Positions 1-7,694 of a stretch of DNA of 64,000 nt are shown here, piece by piece. Under the pieces are notes generated by a model. It saw only the letters and a list, made by a program, of their open reading frames with translations, did not search any database and was not told the DNA's origin. How positions within the stretch are numbered: the stretch's first letter is position 1; the number at the start of each line of letters is the position of its first letter. Made by a program: the position numbers and the translations under genes. The DNA is from Chitinophagaceae bacterium (lineage in GTDB: Bacteria; Bacteroidota; Bacteroidia; Chitinophagales; Chitinophagaceae): positions 310,001 to 374,000 of the forward strand of contig JADKHN010000006.1 in NCBI GenBank assembly GCA_016721725.1. Direction: 5' to 3'.

Positions 1-1
1 C

Positions 2-196
2 TTCATCAGTTATCTCAATACCGACTGGCTGGAAAGCGACGGAGGGAATCTGCTCTTGTATCACCCGGATTCGGTCCAAAGCGTTTCACCCGAATCAGGC
101 ACTACGGTCCTCTTCAAAAGCGATGGGCTGGAACACGAAGTGAGCCTCGCGAATCGCCGCCGGATGAGCGTTACCGGCTGGCTCAAACAGGTATGA
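2..196 (+). CDS. C-terminal fragment of a 2OG-Fe(II) oxygenase (SM-20/prolyl hydroxylase type)
   Basis: The window opens inside this gene; only the last 64 residues are present, in frame from base 2 to a TGA at 194-196. The fragment shows the end of the double-stranded beta-helix of SM-20/EGL-9-like dioxygenases: YLNTDW, GGNLLLY, a core strand TTVLFKSDGLEHEV with the likely distal iron-ligand His (HEV), and RRRMSVTGWLK, where the Arg would bind the 2-oxoglutarate carboxylate. The family hydroxylates protein or small-molecule substrates using Fe(II), O2 and 2-oxoglutarate. The proximal HxD motif lies outside the window, so activity cannot be judged. The substrate is unknown. Confidence 0.75.
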   Translation, partial: FISYLNTDWLESDGGNLLLYHPDSVQSVSPESGTTVLFKSDGLEHEVSLANRRRMSVTGWLKQV

Positions 197-326
197 TCCG
201 GGAGATCGCCCCATACCGGATGAACAACCCTTTTCGCCTGTTATCTAATCATTAACCAATTTTAGCTTTTCTTTTCATTTCATAGCATTGTAATTGTATT
301 GGTATCATGAACTAAATCGATACAGT

Positions 327-1436
327 ATGAAAAATGTAAAAATGCTGGCCATGTTGACCCTGGTGCTCATGAGCCTGTTACCTATGCAAGAAACAAAAGC
401 CCAGCAGGTCAACGTCAATTTTTCCCTGTTCCAACAGACCCTCAGCCCTTATGGACGCTGGATGAACAATCCCCGTTTTGGCCAGGTCTGGATCAGTAAT
501 CAACGGGATTTCAGGCCTTATTATACCGATGGCCACTGGGAATATACCCAATACGGCTGGTCCTGGGAATCTGATTACGACTGGGGCTGGGCGCCCTTCC
601 ACTACGGACGATGGGAATATGATCCGTATATCGGCTGGATGTGGATACCGGGCTACGACTGGGGTTCTGCCTGGGTGACCTGGAGTTCCTATGATGACTA
701 TTACGGATGGGCGCCACTGGGTTACGGCGTGAACATCAACATCTCCTTTGGCGCCATGCCCTATGACCGCTGGACCTTCGTACCCAGGCGCAACATGTGC
801 GAACGAAACATGAGTTCCTATTATGTCAACCCGATGAGGGATAACCGGTTCAGGCGTGCCGTGGTGATCAACAACCATTACGAGAACCGTTTCTGCAAGG
901 GGCCGGATCGCTACGAAGTGCAGCGTTATACCCGCACACCGGTCCAGGAACGCCGCTTCGAAGACCGCGAACGTTATGGCAAACGGAATGAGGTCAACCG
1001 GACAGACCGGGATGGAAGGTACAACCAACCTGATGTGAATACCGACCGCAGGGTGAACCGAAACAATCCTCCAATCAGGAATGACGAGAACCGGGTGGAG
1101 ATGGACAGGAACCGCAGACAGCGAAATGATGATAACGGAGTGAAAAACTATCCTCCGGATGTGAATAACGACCGCAGGCGTAATAATATACCGGAAGACA
1201 ACGGCAACTGGAAGAACAACCGCGGCAACCGCAATATGGACAACCGCCCCGTAGAGATCCCGCGTAACCAGGCGCCCGTCAACCGGCCGAACCGCGACTT
1301 CAATAACACACCACCGGTCATCGATCAAAGAAGGGTGGAAAAAAGAACGGATGCCGGCAACAACCGGAACTGGCAACGGCCGCAAAACAATGTACCGCAA
1401 CAGGACCCCGGCAACCGAAGGCAAAAAAGAGGTTAA
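327..1436 (+). CDS. Secreted Trp/Tyr-rich protein with Arg/Asn-rich tail (DUF6600-like)
   Basis: This 369-residue protein starts at the ATG at 327, which puts a Sec signal (MKNVKMLAMLTLVLMSLLPM, cleavage after TKAQ) at the very N-terminus; an in-frame ATG at 294 would add 11 residues before it. Residues about 40-150 are a Gly/Trp/Tyr-rich region of repeated short units (YGRWM, DGHWEY, YGWSWESDYDWGWAP, GRWEYDPYIGWMWIPGYDWG, YYGWAPLG), as in DUF6600-type proteins. The last roughly 200 residues are low complexity, dominated by Arg, Asn and Asp. Such proteins are predicted to be periplasmic or envelope-associated; no catalytic motif is visible. A terminator hairpin follows at 1511. Confidence 0.75.
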   Translation: MKNVKMLAMLTLVLMSLLPMQETKAQQVNVNFSLFQQTLSPYGRWMNNPRFGQVWISNQRDFRPYYTDGHWEYTQYGWSWESDYDWGWAPFHYGRWEYDPYIGWMWIPGYDWGSAWVTWSSYDDYYGWAPLGYGVNINISFGAMPYDRWTFVPRRNMCERNMSSYYVNPMRDNRFRRAVVINNHYENRFCKGPDRYEVQRYTRTPVQERRFEDRERYGKRNEVNRTDRDGRYNQPDVNTDRRVNRNNPPIRNDENRVEMDRNRRQRNDDNGVKNYPPDVNNDRRRNNIPEDNGNWKNNRGNRNMDNRPVEIPRNQAPVNRPNRDFNNTPPVIDQRRVEKRTDAGNNRNWQRPQNNVPQQDPGNRRQKRG

Positions 1437-1510
1437 GGGTTATTAAGTATAACTGTCTCCGTATATAAAGGCATTGGTTTATAGATGCGCACCCTGACTG
1501 CGCATTCCAT

Positions 1511-1543
1511 AAACTGCCCTTTGATACGGGGGCAGTTTTTTTC
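1511..1543 (+). terminator. Rho-independent terminator
   Basis: The stem AAACTGCC pairs with GGCAGTTT around a short loop and is followed by a T run. It lies 75 bp after the stop of the preceding plus-strand gene. Confidence 0.8.
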
Positions 1544-1599
1544 ATGAAATCAAATTTGTATTAGATACCTGTCTTACCTTAGACGCCTAAAACAACAAA

Positions 1600-2205
1600 A
1601 TGAATCATTTCCTCAGCCTTTCCCTGGCCTTTTCCCTGATCGCTGTTCAGGCGATCCAACCTGAAAACCCAATTACCGCTAAGCCCGGCCTGGCAGACCG
1701 GTCCTGCGTAGAACAATCCCGTTCACCCCGATTCCAGGAATGGTTGAAACATACCGATGATACCACACAGATCACCGTGAGTTATCCCGATACCTGGAAG
1801 CTGAAGACCTCCAATGAAAAAACACTGTTCATCCTGACGGCGCCCCTGGAAAATGAGCAGGATGATTTTAATGAGAACATGAACATGATCGTCAGGAAAT
1901 TACCGCCGGGCAGCGAAAATGTGACCCTGGCCGACCTGGGCAATTCGGTGGAAAGCAAGACCGCTACCCTGCTGGATGATTACAAACTGGAGTACAGCAA
2001 AGAACTGCAATGGAATGAAGGCGATGCCAAAGAGGTATCCTATACAGGCAAGTCAAAAACGACCGGAAAGAACCTGCACTTCATACAGAGGATCACCATC
2101 AACCAGGGCAGGCTGATCCTCATCACCTATACCGCACAAGGCGGAAGAGAGGATATCTACCTGTCCACCGCGTTGAAAATATTCGACAGGACCGTTTTTA
2201 ATTGA
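1600..2205 (+). CDS. Secreted PsbP-like protein of unknown function
   Basis: This is a 201-residue protein with an N-terminal hydrophobic signal (FLSLSLAFSLIAVQA). The body, residues about 45-200, has the look of the PsbP/DUF1795 alpha-beta fold: ITVSYPDTWKLKT, then a strand with LFILTAPLENEQDDFNENMNMIV, a helix (LADLGNSVESKTATLL), and a closing pair of strands ending RLILITYTAQGGREDIYLSTALKIFDR. Proteins of this fold occur in the periplasm of many bacteria without a known common function. It stands alone between the terminator at 1511 and a convergent gene whose stop is 28 bp away. The fold call comes from pattern recognition only. Confidence 0.6.
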   Translation: MNHFLSLSLAFSLIAVQAIQPENPITAKPGLADRSCVEQSRSPRFQEWLKHTDDTTQITVSYPDTWKLKTSNEKTLFILTAPLENEQDDFNENMNMIVRKLPPGSENVTLADLGNSVESKTATLLDDYKLEYSKELQWNEGDAKEVSYTGKSKTTGKNLHFIQRITINQGRLILITYTAQGGREDIYLSTALKIFDRTVFN

Positions 2206-2233
2206 TGCCGGACCCCGGATCAGATCTGACCGC

Positions 2234-3067
2234 TTATTGATTAGCCAGGTAATGCTTAACGGTTCGGTATGCCCTCCCTTGTTCGCCTTCCTGGATCCTT
2301 TCGTCGGTTGAATCGATGCGGATCGTAAACCGCTTCCCGGCCAATTGCTCAAAAGCCGGAAGGGCGAGAAAATTGGATTCATCCGTCAGTTTGCCGGCCA
2401 ATAAAGGAACGATCGATTTCCCCAGGGAAGCCAGTTCCCTGAATTCCGCATTTTTCGTCCTGGCATAAGGATCAGATACGGATGACAGCGAACCTTTCAT
2501 CCAGCTGTTCTTCCAGGCCTTGAATCTTTTTTCAAACTCCTGTCTTGTTTCGGCGGGTATACCGGAACTGAGTTTTTTGAGGAGGGCCAGTTCTTCCCTG
2601 CTGTATTCCCTTTTTTCCATAATGTATTTTAAGAAATATTTCGGGAACTGGGGCTTGATGATGATCCTTTTCCATCCGTAATAGGCGATCACGTGACCAT
2701 AAACAGGTCCGTTCAGTTCGTTCAGGCAATGCTGGATCCGGGCCCAGCTGCCGCATTTGGATTCCCAGCAGGGGCCATGGGTCGGTCCGGAGACGCAACC
2801 ATGGGTCATGTTCGAATCGGCATGTCCCCAGGCCGCAATGGTTCCCTTGGTCCTGCGGGTGTACCCGAACTGGTTGTAGAAATTATCAAAATCGGATAAC
2901 AGGCTTCCGGGCCAGTGCCAGAAATTGGTGACGCCTACCGTCCAGGAGATGCAATTGTAGATCCCGGAAGGTTCATCGGTCACAATCGTGAAGTCCACAT
3001 CCAGCAAGGGAAAATCATTGTGAAAATTGACCTTCTCCGCTGCGGTGAGTTTTCGGGGTAATGCCAT
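2234..3067 (-). CDS. Uncharacterised protein (DUF7689-like N-terminal half)
   Basis: This 277-residue protein has no signal peptide or membrane segment, so it is probably cytoplasmic. The N-terminal 130 residues contain IYNCISWTVG, a Trp-rich FWHWPGS, GTIAAWG, a His/Cys-containing MTHGCVSG and CWESKCGSWARIQH, a spacing of Cys, His and Trp that resembles the DUF7689 family. The C-terminal half (residues about 150-277) is helical and charged, with an all-alpha segment (DPYARTKNAEFRELASLGKS) that could be a HEAT-like repeat. I cannot assign a function. The conserved NC.SW and THG motifs would be consistent with a Cys/His hydrolase, but this is only a guess. Confidence 0.55.
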   Translation of the reverse strand: MALPRKLTAAEKVNFHNDFPLLDVDFTIVTDEPSGIYNCISWTVGVTNFWHWPGSLLSDFDNFYNQFGYTRRTKGTIAAWGHADSNMTHGCVSGPTHGPCWESKCGSWARIQHCLNELNGPVYGHVIAYYGWKRIIIKPQFPKYFLKYIMEKREYSREELALLKKLSSGIPAETRQEFEKRFKAWKNSWMKGSLSSVSDPYARTKNAEFRELASLGKSIVPLLAGKLTDESNFLALPAFEQLAGKRFTIRIDSTDERIQEGEQGRAYRTVKHYLANQ

Positions 3068-3149
3068 AGTGGTTGATTTAGGCCTGTAAAATAGTCATCC
3101 TCCCCACTTCAAACAATACCCTAAAAGTGGAATTCTATACAACGGGTCC

Positions 3150-6100
3150 TTAACGTCCTGCCCGGATCAACTTCCGGGAAATAATGCCACTGGCTGTCTC
3201 CACCTTGATCATATACAATCCTTCGGGCAGGGACCGGTTGAGCATCACCTTGTTACCAACGATCGCTGAACCGGAATGGACGACCTTTCCTTCCAGGTTG
3301 AAGAGGGTGATGTTCCGGATGGCCTCATTGCTGTATACGGAAATGAAATCGGTGAAGGGATTGGGCCCGATACTCACCATTGCCCCGTTCTTATCCCAGC
3401 TCACCCGCGCCACTTCGCTGTATTTGATCTTACCGTTCCGGTCGGAGATCCGGAGCCGGTAAAAAAGCGTTTTGGCATTACCCGTATTGACCGAGGCATT
3501 CGGATCCGTATAGGAATAGCTATTGGACACGCCGTTCTTCGCAGGCAAAGAACCCACGGCGGTAAAGTTGATCCCGTCGGTGCATTTTTCGATCACGAAT
3601 TGATCCAGTTCCTTTTCATTGGAGGTACGCCAGCTGAGCAAGGCGTCATTACCCTGTTTGATGGCGGTGAATGACAAGAGGTCGATGGCCAGGGGCAGGT
3701 TGATCGGACCGATGATCTCGAAATCATCCACCATGAAGCCATCCACCGCATACCCCGTGGCTGAATATCCCGGAGCGACAGATAATACAAAGCGGAAAGC
3801 CACATTAGGCTGACCCACCAATGCGGGTACTCCTGTGGTGAGATTATAGGTGCACAAGGTGTTGTTGGAAGTTACGGTCCACCCGTACCGGTCGGGAAAA
3901 ACAGCGGCATCAATCGGGCAGCCCGTCGCCGGACCGCGATTGTACCAGTTCGTAGCCGCTGGATCGGCATTCACGCCCAGCCGGGTCCAGGTCAGTCCCT
4001 TATCCGTGGTATACTGGCATTGAACGGCAAAAGGGGCATTACAGAATGCGATCTCCATACTTCTCCTGAAACGCAACTGATAGACCCCGGCTGCAGTAAA
4101 ATTATAATTGGGTGTCATCAAAACACAAGCGTAATCCCCTTCGGTCAGGTCCGCATCCAGGTCGGTCTTCCAGGCATTGGGAGCAGAATTCACCGTTACG
4201 AGGGCATTAGATGGAACTCCCCGTTCCCATTTGTCGATACCCCCACGGATCGCCATGGAACCGAAATCATTCACGTTGGCTTCAAAATTACCACCGTTGG
4301 CCGGTGAATAAGGCGTACCCCGGTTGGGCAGTACATGTATGTAAGAGGTTTTGGTGAGTGAGGAAGCGCCGCTGTTTATGGACAGGGTCACGGAGAACAA
4401 GCCCGCCGAAGAATAGCTATGGGTGGGATTCTCCGATGTAGAGGTTCCCGCATCCCCGAATGTCCAGTTCCAGCTGGTGGCCCGGTAAGAGGAACTCGTA
4501 AAACTGACCGGCATACCGATATAGGTGGTCTGAATATCAGAAGAGAATAAGGCGGTTGGCGTGGTGAACGCATCCGAAGTGAACAACCCACGGCCATGGG
4601 TAGCCGCTACCACCATCTTATCCGAGGTCCGGTATTGCAACATATCCACCCGTACATTGGCCAGTCCGGAATTGCTGGTACCCCAGTTCGTAGCTCCCGC
4701 ATTCAAATTATCGGTGGTCCAGACACCCAGTTCCGTGGCGATCATAGCCTGGTCGTTGTTATTGGGATTGAAAAGCGCCCAGCGGATGGGCATATCGGGC
4801 AAATTACCTTCCACGCTGCTCCAACTGGTGCCGCCGTTGGTACTTTCCCAGATGCTGTTCAAACCATAATTGGAATAGGTGACCAGTAAATGATTGTCAT
4901 TCCCGGTCTCCACTTCAATACAGGTTATAAAAGCCGCGGGCAGACCGGTACTGATGTTGGTCGATGTGGGGGCTCCGGTATTGGCATTGTCCACCCGCAC
5001 GACGCGGCCGTTATCGATGCCGAAGAAAACGCGGTGGGCGGTATTGGGCGAGACCCTGACCGCCGTGACATTGCCGCCGCCGAATGCCGCGATGGCTCCC
5101 GAAGCTGCAAAACTGCCCCCGGTTTGGGGATCATCCCAACGGCGGTAGGAACCGGCGGCATTGCACATGTACAATTTGTTATTGGCATCGTCATAATCGG
5201 TCGGACTGATGAAAGAACCGCCGCCCGTTGTCACATTGGTCCAGGAAGAACCGCCGTTGGTGGACGTGTAAAAATCATTAAAGACATAAGAGGTCCATTG
5301 GAACTGGGGCTGGTCCTGGTCGATATGACAAAAACCGCCATCCCCACCCGTGACCTCCGTGGTATTTTGAAGAGTGGGTTGAGTGAACTGGTGCGTCCCG
5401 TTATCCTGTGTGCCCCCGAGGAAATAACTGGTAAAGGCTGTAGGATGAATGGCACAACTGTAGAACTGTCCGGTCACATAATTGGGTCCCTTATCGGTGA
5501 TCGCAGGCGTCGCATTATCGGCATTGGCCGTTCTGAATACTCCGCCATCGTTGGTGAAATAAGCGACAGATGAACTACCCGGTTTGAAGACGATAAAATG
5601 ATTATCGGCATGAACATAGGGGAAACCAAAACCACCGTACCAATGCCCGATCTGGGTCCAGGTGCCCGCACCATCTGTTGATTTGAAGATATCCAGTCCG
5701 CCCACGAAGACCGCATCCCGGTTCAGGGGATCTACCGCCACGGTCAGATTATACCAGGCTTGTCCGTTGGAGAAATCAGCCGCCGGGCATCCCGGATCGG
5801 CATCCGCGGGTTCAGTACGGGAGGTCCAGGTGGTACCGCCATTGGTCGTTCGCAAAATGCCGTTAACACCAGATCCGAATTCCACTACAGCATAAACATA
5901 ATTGGCGTCACTGGGGGCACAGGCGAGTTCTACCCTGCCGGCCGAGATACCCAGTGTTTGAGCGGCGCCAAAAGTGACACCCGCATTGGTCGATTTATGA
6001 ACCGAACCGTCGAGGGTGGCATAGACATCGCCATTGGCCGCGATATCCACATCATAGCAAAAATTACTGACCGCTCCGGTAATGCCAAGGCCCGTACCCA

Positions 6101-6812
6101 GAACCTTGGTCCAGGTGGTGCCTCCATCAGCGCTGCGTCGTAAGCCCGTACTGGTGGCTACCATGATAACACCGGTACTATTGACGACAATCCGTTGGCA
6201 AAGGTAGAAATTGGAATTATTGGTAGAAGCCAGTTGAGTCCAGGTTGTTCCGCCGTTGGTGGATTTCCAAACTCCGAGTCCCTGTATATAATCAATATTG
6301 AAATAGCCTTCGCCGGTACAGAAATATAGGGTATTGGGAGTAGAAGGATCCTGTGCGATGCCGGTGATCGCCAGGTTCGAAAAGAAATCATCCGCGGGAG
6401 CCCAGTTGGGAGAAGCCGCCGTGATATCCGTTGTCTTCCACAATCCTCCTCCCACACTTCCCGCCCAGATGGTATTTCCCGTAGCATCATTGGCATCCAC
6501 CAGCAAGGCCCGTGTACGACCGCCCAGGTTCTTAGGGCCCAGCGTGCGCCAGGTAACCCCGCTGATGGCGGCGTTGGTCTGGGATTGCCATAAGTTGTCG
6601 CGATATTCTTTTGCGGCCAGAAGGCGTTCGGTCGGGACATAGCCTAGTGCTGGATCTTTCATCATCATGATATCACGCTTCAATGATTCCAGCGCCCCGT
6701 CCTTTTCCTTTGGGGTGTTCACCGACATCCTTTGACAGGACATCATCAGGAATAAAAGAAGAATAGAGGAAAATGCTTTTCTGATAGTAAGGGTAGGTAA
6801 AGGTTTCACCAT
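3150..6812 (-). CDS. Secreted Asp-box beta-propeller protein with PKD domain and T9SS type A sorting domain
   Basis: This is a 1220-residue cell-surface or secreted protein. I start it at the ATG at 6812 because the segment after it is a clean signal (SSILLLFLMMSC) and the upstream 19 residues are not. Repeated Asp-box/BNR motifs (STNGGTTWTQL, SADGGTTWTKV, TTNGGTTWTS, STDGAGTWTQ, STNGGSSWTN, STNGGTSWSS) fill residues about 80-730, typical of sortilin/VPS10-like or sialidase-type propellers. A PKD domain follows (SWNWTFGDAGTSTSENPTHS), then a jelly-roll-like region, a fibronectin-like stretch, and a C-terminal T9SS sorting domain (IGPNPFTDFISVYSN to the end). No glycosidase catalytic residues are obvious, so a binding or adhesive role is likelier. 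A Cys at residue 26 sits in a possible lipobox. Confidence 0.85.
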   Translation of the reverse strand: MVKPLPTLTIRKAFSSILLLFLMMSCQRMSVNTPKEKDGALESLKRDIMMMKDPALGYVPTERLLAAKEYRDNLWQSQTNAAISGVTWRTLGPKNLGGRTRALLVDANDATGNTIWAGSVGGGLWKTTDITAASPNWAPADDFFSNLAITGIAQDPSTPNTLYFCTGEGYFNIDYIQGLGVWKSTNGGTTWTQLASTNNSNFYLCQRIVVNSTGVIMVATSTGLRRSADGGTTWTKVLGTGLGITGAVSNFCYDVDIAANGDVYATLDGSVHKSTNAGVTFGAAQTLGISAGRVELACAPSDANYVYAVVEFGSGVNGILRTTNGGTTWTSRTEPADADPGCPAADFSNGQAWYNLTVAVDPLNRDAVFVGGLDIFKSTDGAGTWTQIGHWYGGFGFPYVHADNHFIVFKPGSSSVAYFTNDGGVFRTANADNATPAITDKGPNYVTGQFYSCAIHPTAFTSYFLGGTQDNGTHQFTQPTLQNTTEVTGGDGGFCHIDQDQPQFQWTSYVFNDFYTSTNGGSSWTNVTTGGGSFISPTDYDDANNKLYMCNAAGSYRRWDDPQTGGSFAASGAIAAFGGGNVTAVRVSPNTAHRVFFGIDNGRVVRVDNANTGAPTSTNISTGLPAAFITCIEVETGNDNHLLVTYSNYGLNSIWESTNGGTSWSSVEGNLPDMPIRWALFNPNNNDQAMIATELGVWTTDNLNAGATNWGTSNSGLANVRVDMLQYRTSDKMVVAATHGRGLFTSDAFTTPTALFSSDIQTTYIGMPVSFTSSSYRATSWNWTFGDAGTSTSENPTHSYSSAGLFSVTLSINSGASSLTKTSYIHVLPNRGTPYSPANGGNFEANVNDFGSMAIRGGIDKWERGVPSNALVTVNSAPNAWKTDLDADLTEGDYACVLMTPNYNFTAAGVYQLRFRRSMEIAFCNAPFAVQCQYTTDKGLTWTRLGVNADPAATNWYNRGPATGCPIDAAVFPDRYGWTVTSNNTLCTYNLTTGVPALVGQPNVAFRFVLSVAPGYSATGYAVDGFMVDDFEIIGPINLPLAIDLLSFTAIKQGNDALLSWRTSNEKELDQFVIEKCTDGINFTAVGSLPAKNGVSNSYSYTDPNASVNTGNAKTLFYRLRISDRNGKIKYSEVARVSWDKNGAMVSIGPNPFTDFISVYSNEAIRNITLFNLEGKVVHSGSAIVGNKVMLNRSLPEGLYMIKVETASGIISRKLIRAGR

Positions 6813-7217
6813 ATTTGGTTTTTTGCAATATAAAGGATATTTCGAAATGGGAAAAAACAAGTATTTCACAGTCAGGCTTCAAAAACTATACCATTATGGT
6901 CTGCTCACCCCAGAGCCAGACGATCAACCCCGTAGGCACCCAGGCCCGGGTGTACCGGTAATACCGGGCAGCCAGCCAGCAAAATAATAATTTATATTCT
7001 TCCGGAATTTTGGTAAATTAAAGGGACGAAACCTTGTTAGGGCTCCTGTGAATATCCTTAAATGAAATCATATCCTTTGACAAGCATCAGGTGTAAAAAT
7101 GATTATTATCACATTTGACGATTGATTATCCTTTTACTTTTATAACACTAACCGGACCATGACTCTTCCTCCCCGGTAAAGTACATGGACCTTTTCAGAA
7201 ACTTAAACAACACCATC
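6813..7217. other. Intergenic region without recognisable gene
   Basis: This 405-bp stretch separates two divergently transcribed genes and so must hold the promoters of both. It is AT-rich towards the right end. I see near-matches to the Bacteroidota -7 element but none with correct spacing, no hairpin followed by a T run, and no convincing open reading frame. Confidence 0.5.
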
Positions 7218-7574
7218 ATGTTAACAGAAACCCAACAGCATCCGCTTCTGGACGAAGCGAAAAAATGGCTCGACCATTTAGTTACCTATGTCACCGGCAT
7301 CAATGAACTGAAGAATACGCTCTACAAATGGGCCGCCGGAAAATCCGACCACGATGTGCTGATCCAGATCGAACATTACCACAACCAGTTCCATATCCAA
7401 CTGATCAACCTGCACGACCTCAAGCACGATATCAGGCAACATATGAAGGAAGTGAACCACATGCCTGAAACCGACCAGTCCGAAAGACACCAGGAGCTCA
7501 ACGAACAATATCAATTCCTGGTAAAGGACCTTGATCAGCTGAAAGCCGATTTCCTGGCTTTTACCGCTGAATAA
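7218..7574 (+). CDS. Small charged helical protein of unknown function
   Basis: This 118-residue protein is read from the ATG at 7218 (MLTETQQ); an ATG 33 bp upstream is in frame but less likely. It has no signal peptide. Almost the whole chain is predicted to be alpha-helical and charged, with many His, Gln, Asp and Leu residues (HYHNQFHIQLINLHDLKHDIRQH, then LNEQYQFLVKDLDQLKADFLAF), the pattern of a two- or three-helix bundle or coiled coil. It lies 120 bp before the EF-G paralogue on the same strand. No function can be given. Confidence 0.6.
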   Translation: MLTETQQHPLLDEAKKWLDHLVTYVTGINELKNTLYKWAAGKSDHDVLIQIEHYHNQFHIQLINLHDLKHDIRQHMKEVNHMPETDQSERHQELNEQYQFLVKDLDQLKADFLAFTAE

Positions 7575-7694
7575 AAAACTGAACGATAGCGATCCTGTCC
7601 TGCCCGCTCGTAACGGGATGAGTGAACTGCATATCCCCGGGATGGCCGGACAGGAGAACTTCTGCTGATACCCGTTTAACCTAAATTCATTTGT

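Noticed and set aside
378..1424. Long open frame (348 codons) on the minus strand opposite the Trp-rich secreted gene
   Set aside because: It is a shadow of the plus-strand gene, with no start context, signal or motif; the composition is typical of an antisense frame opposite biased codons.
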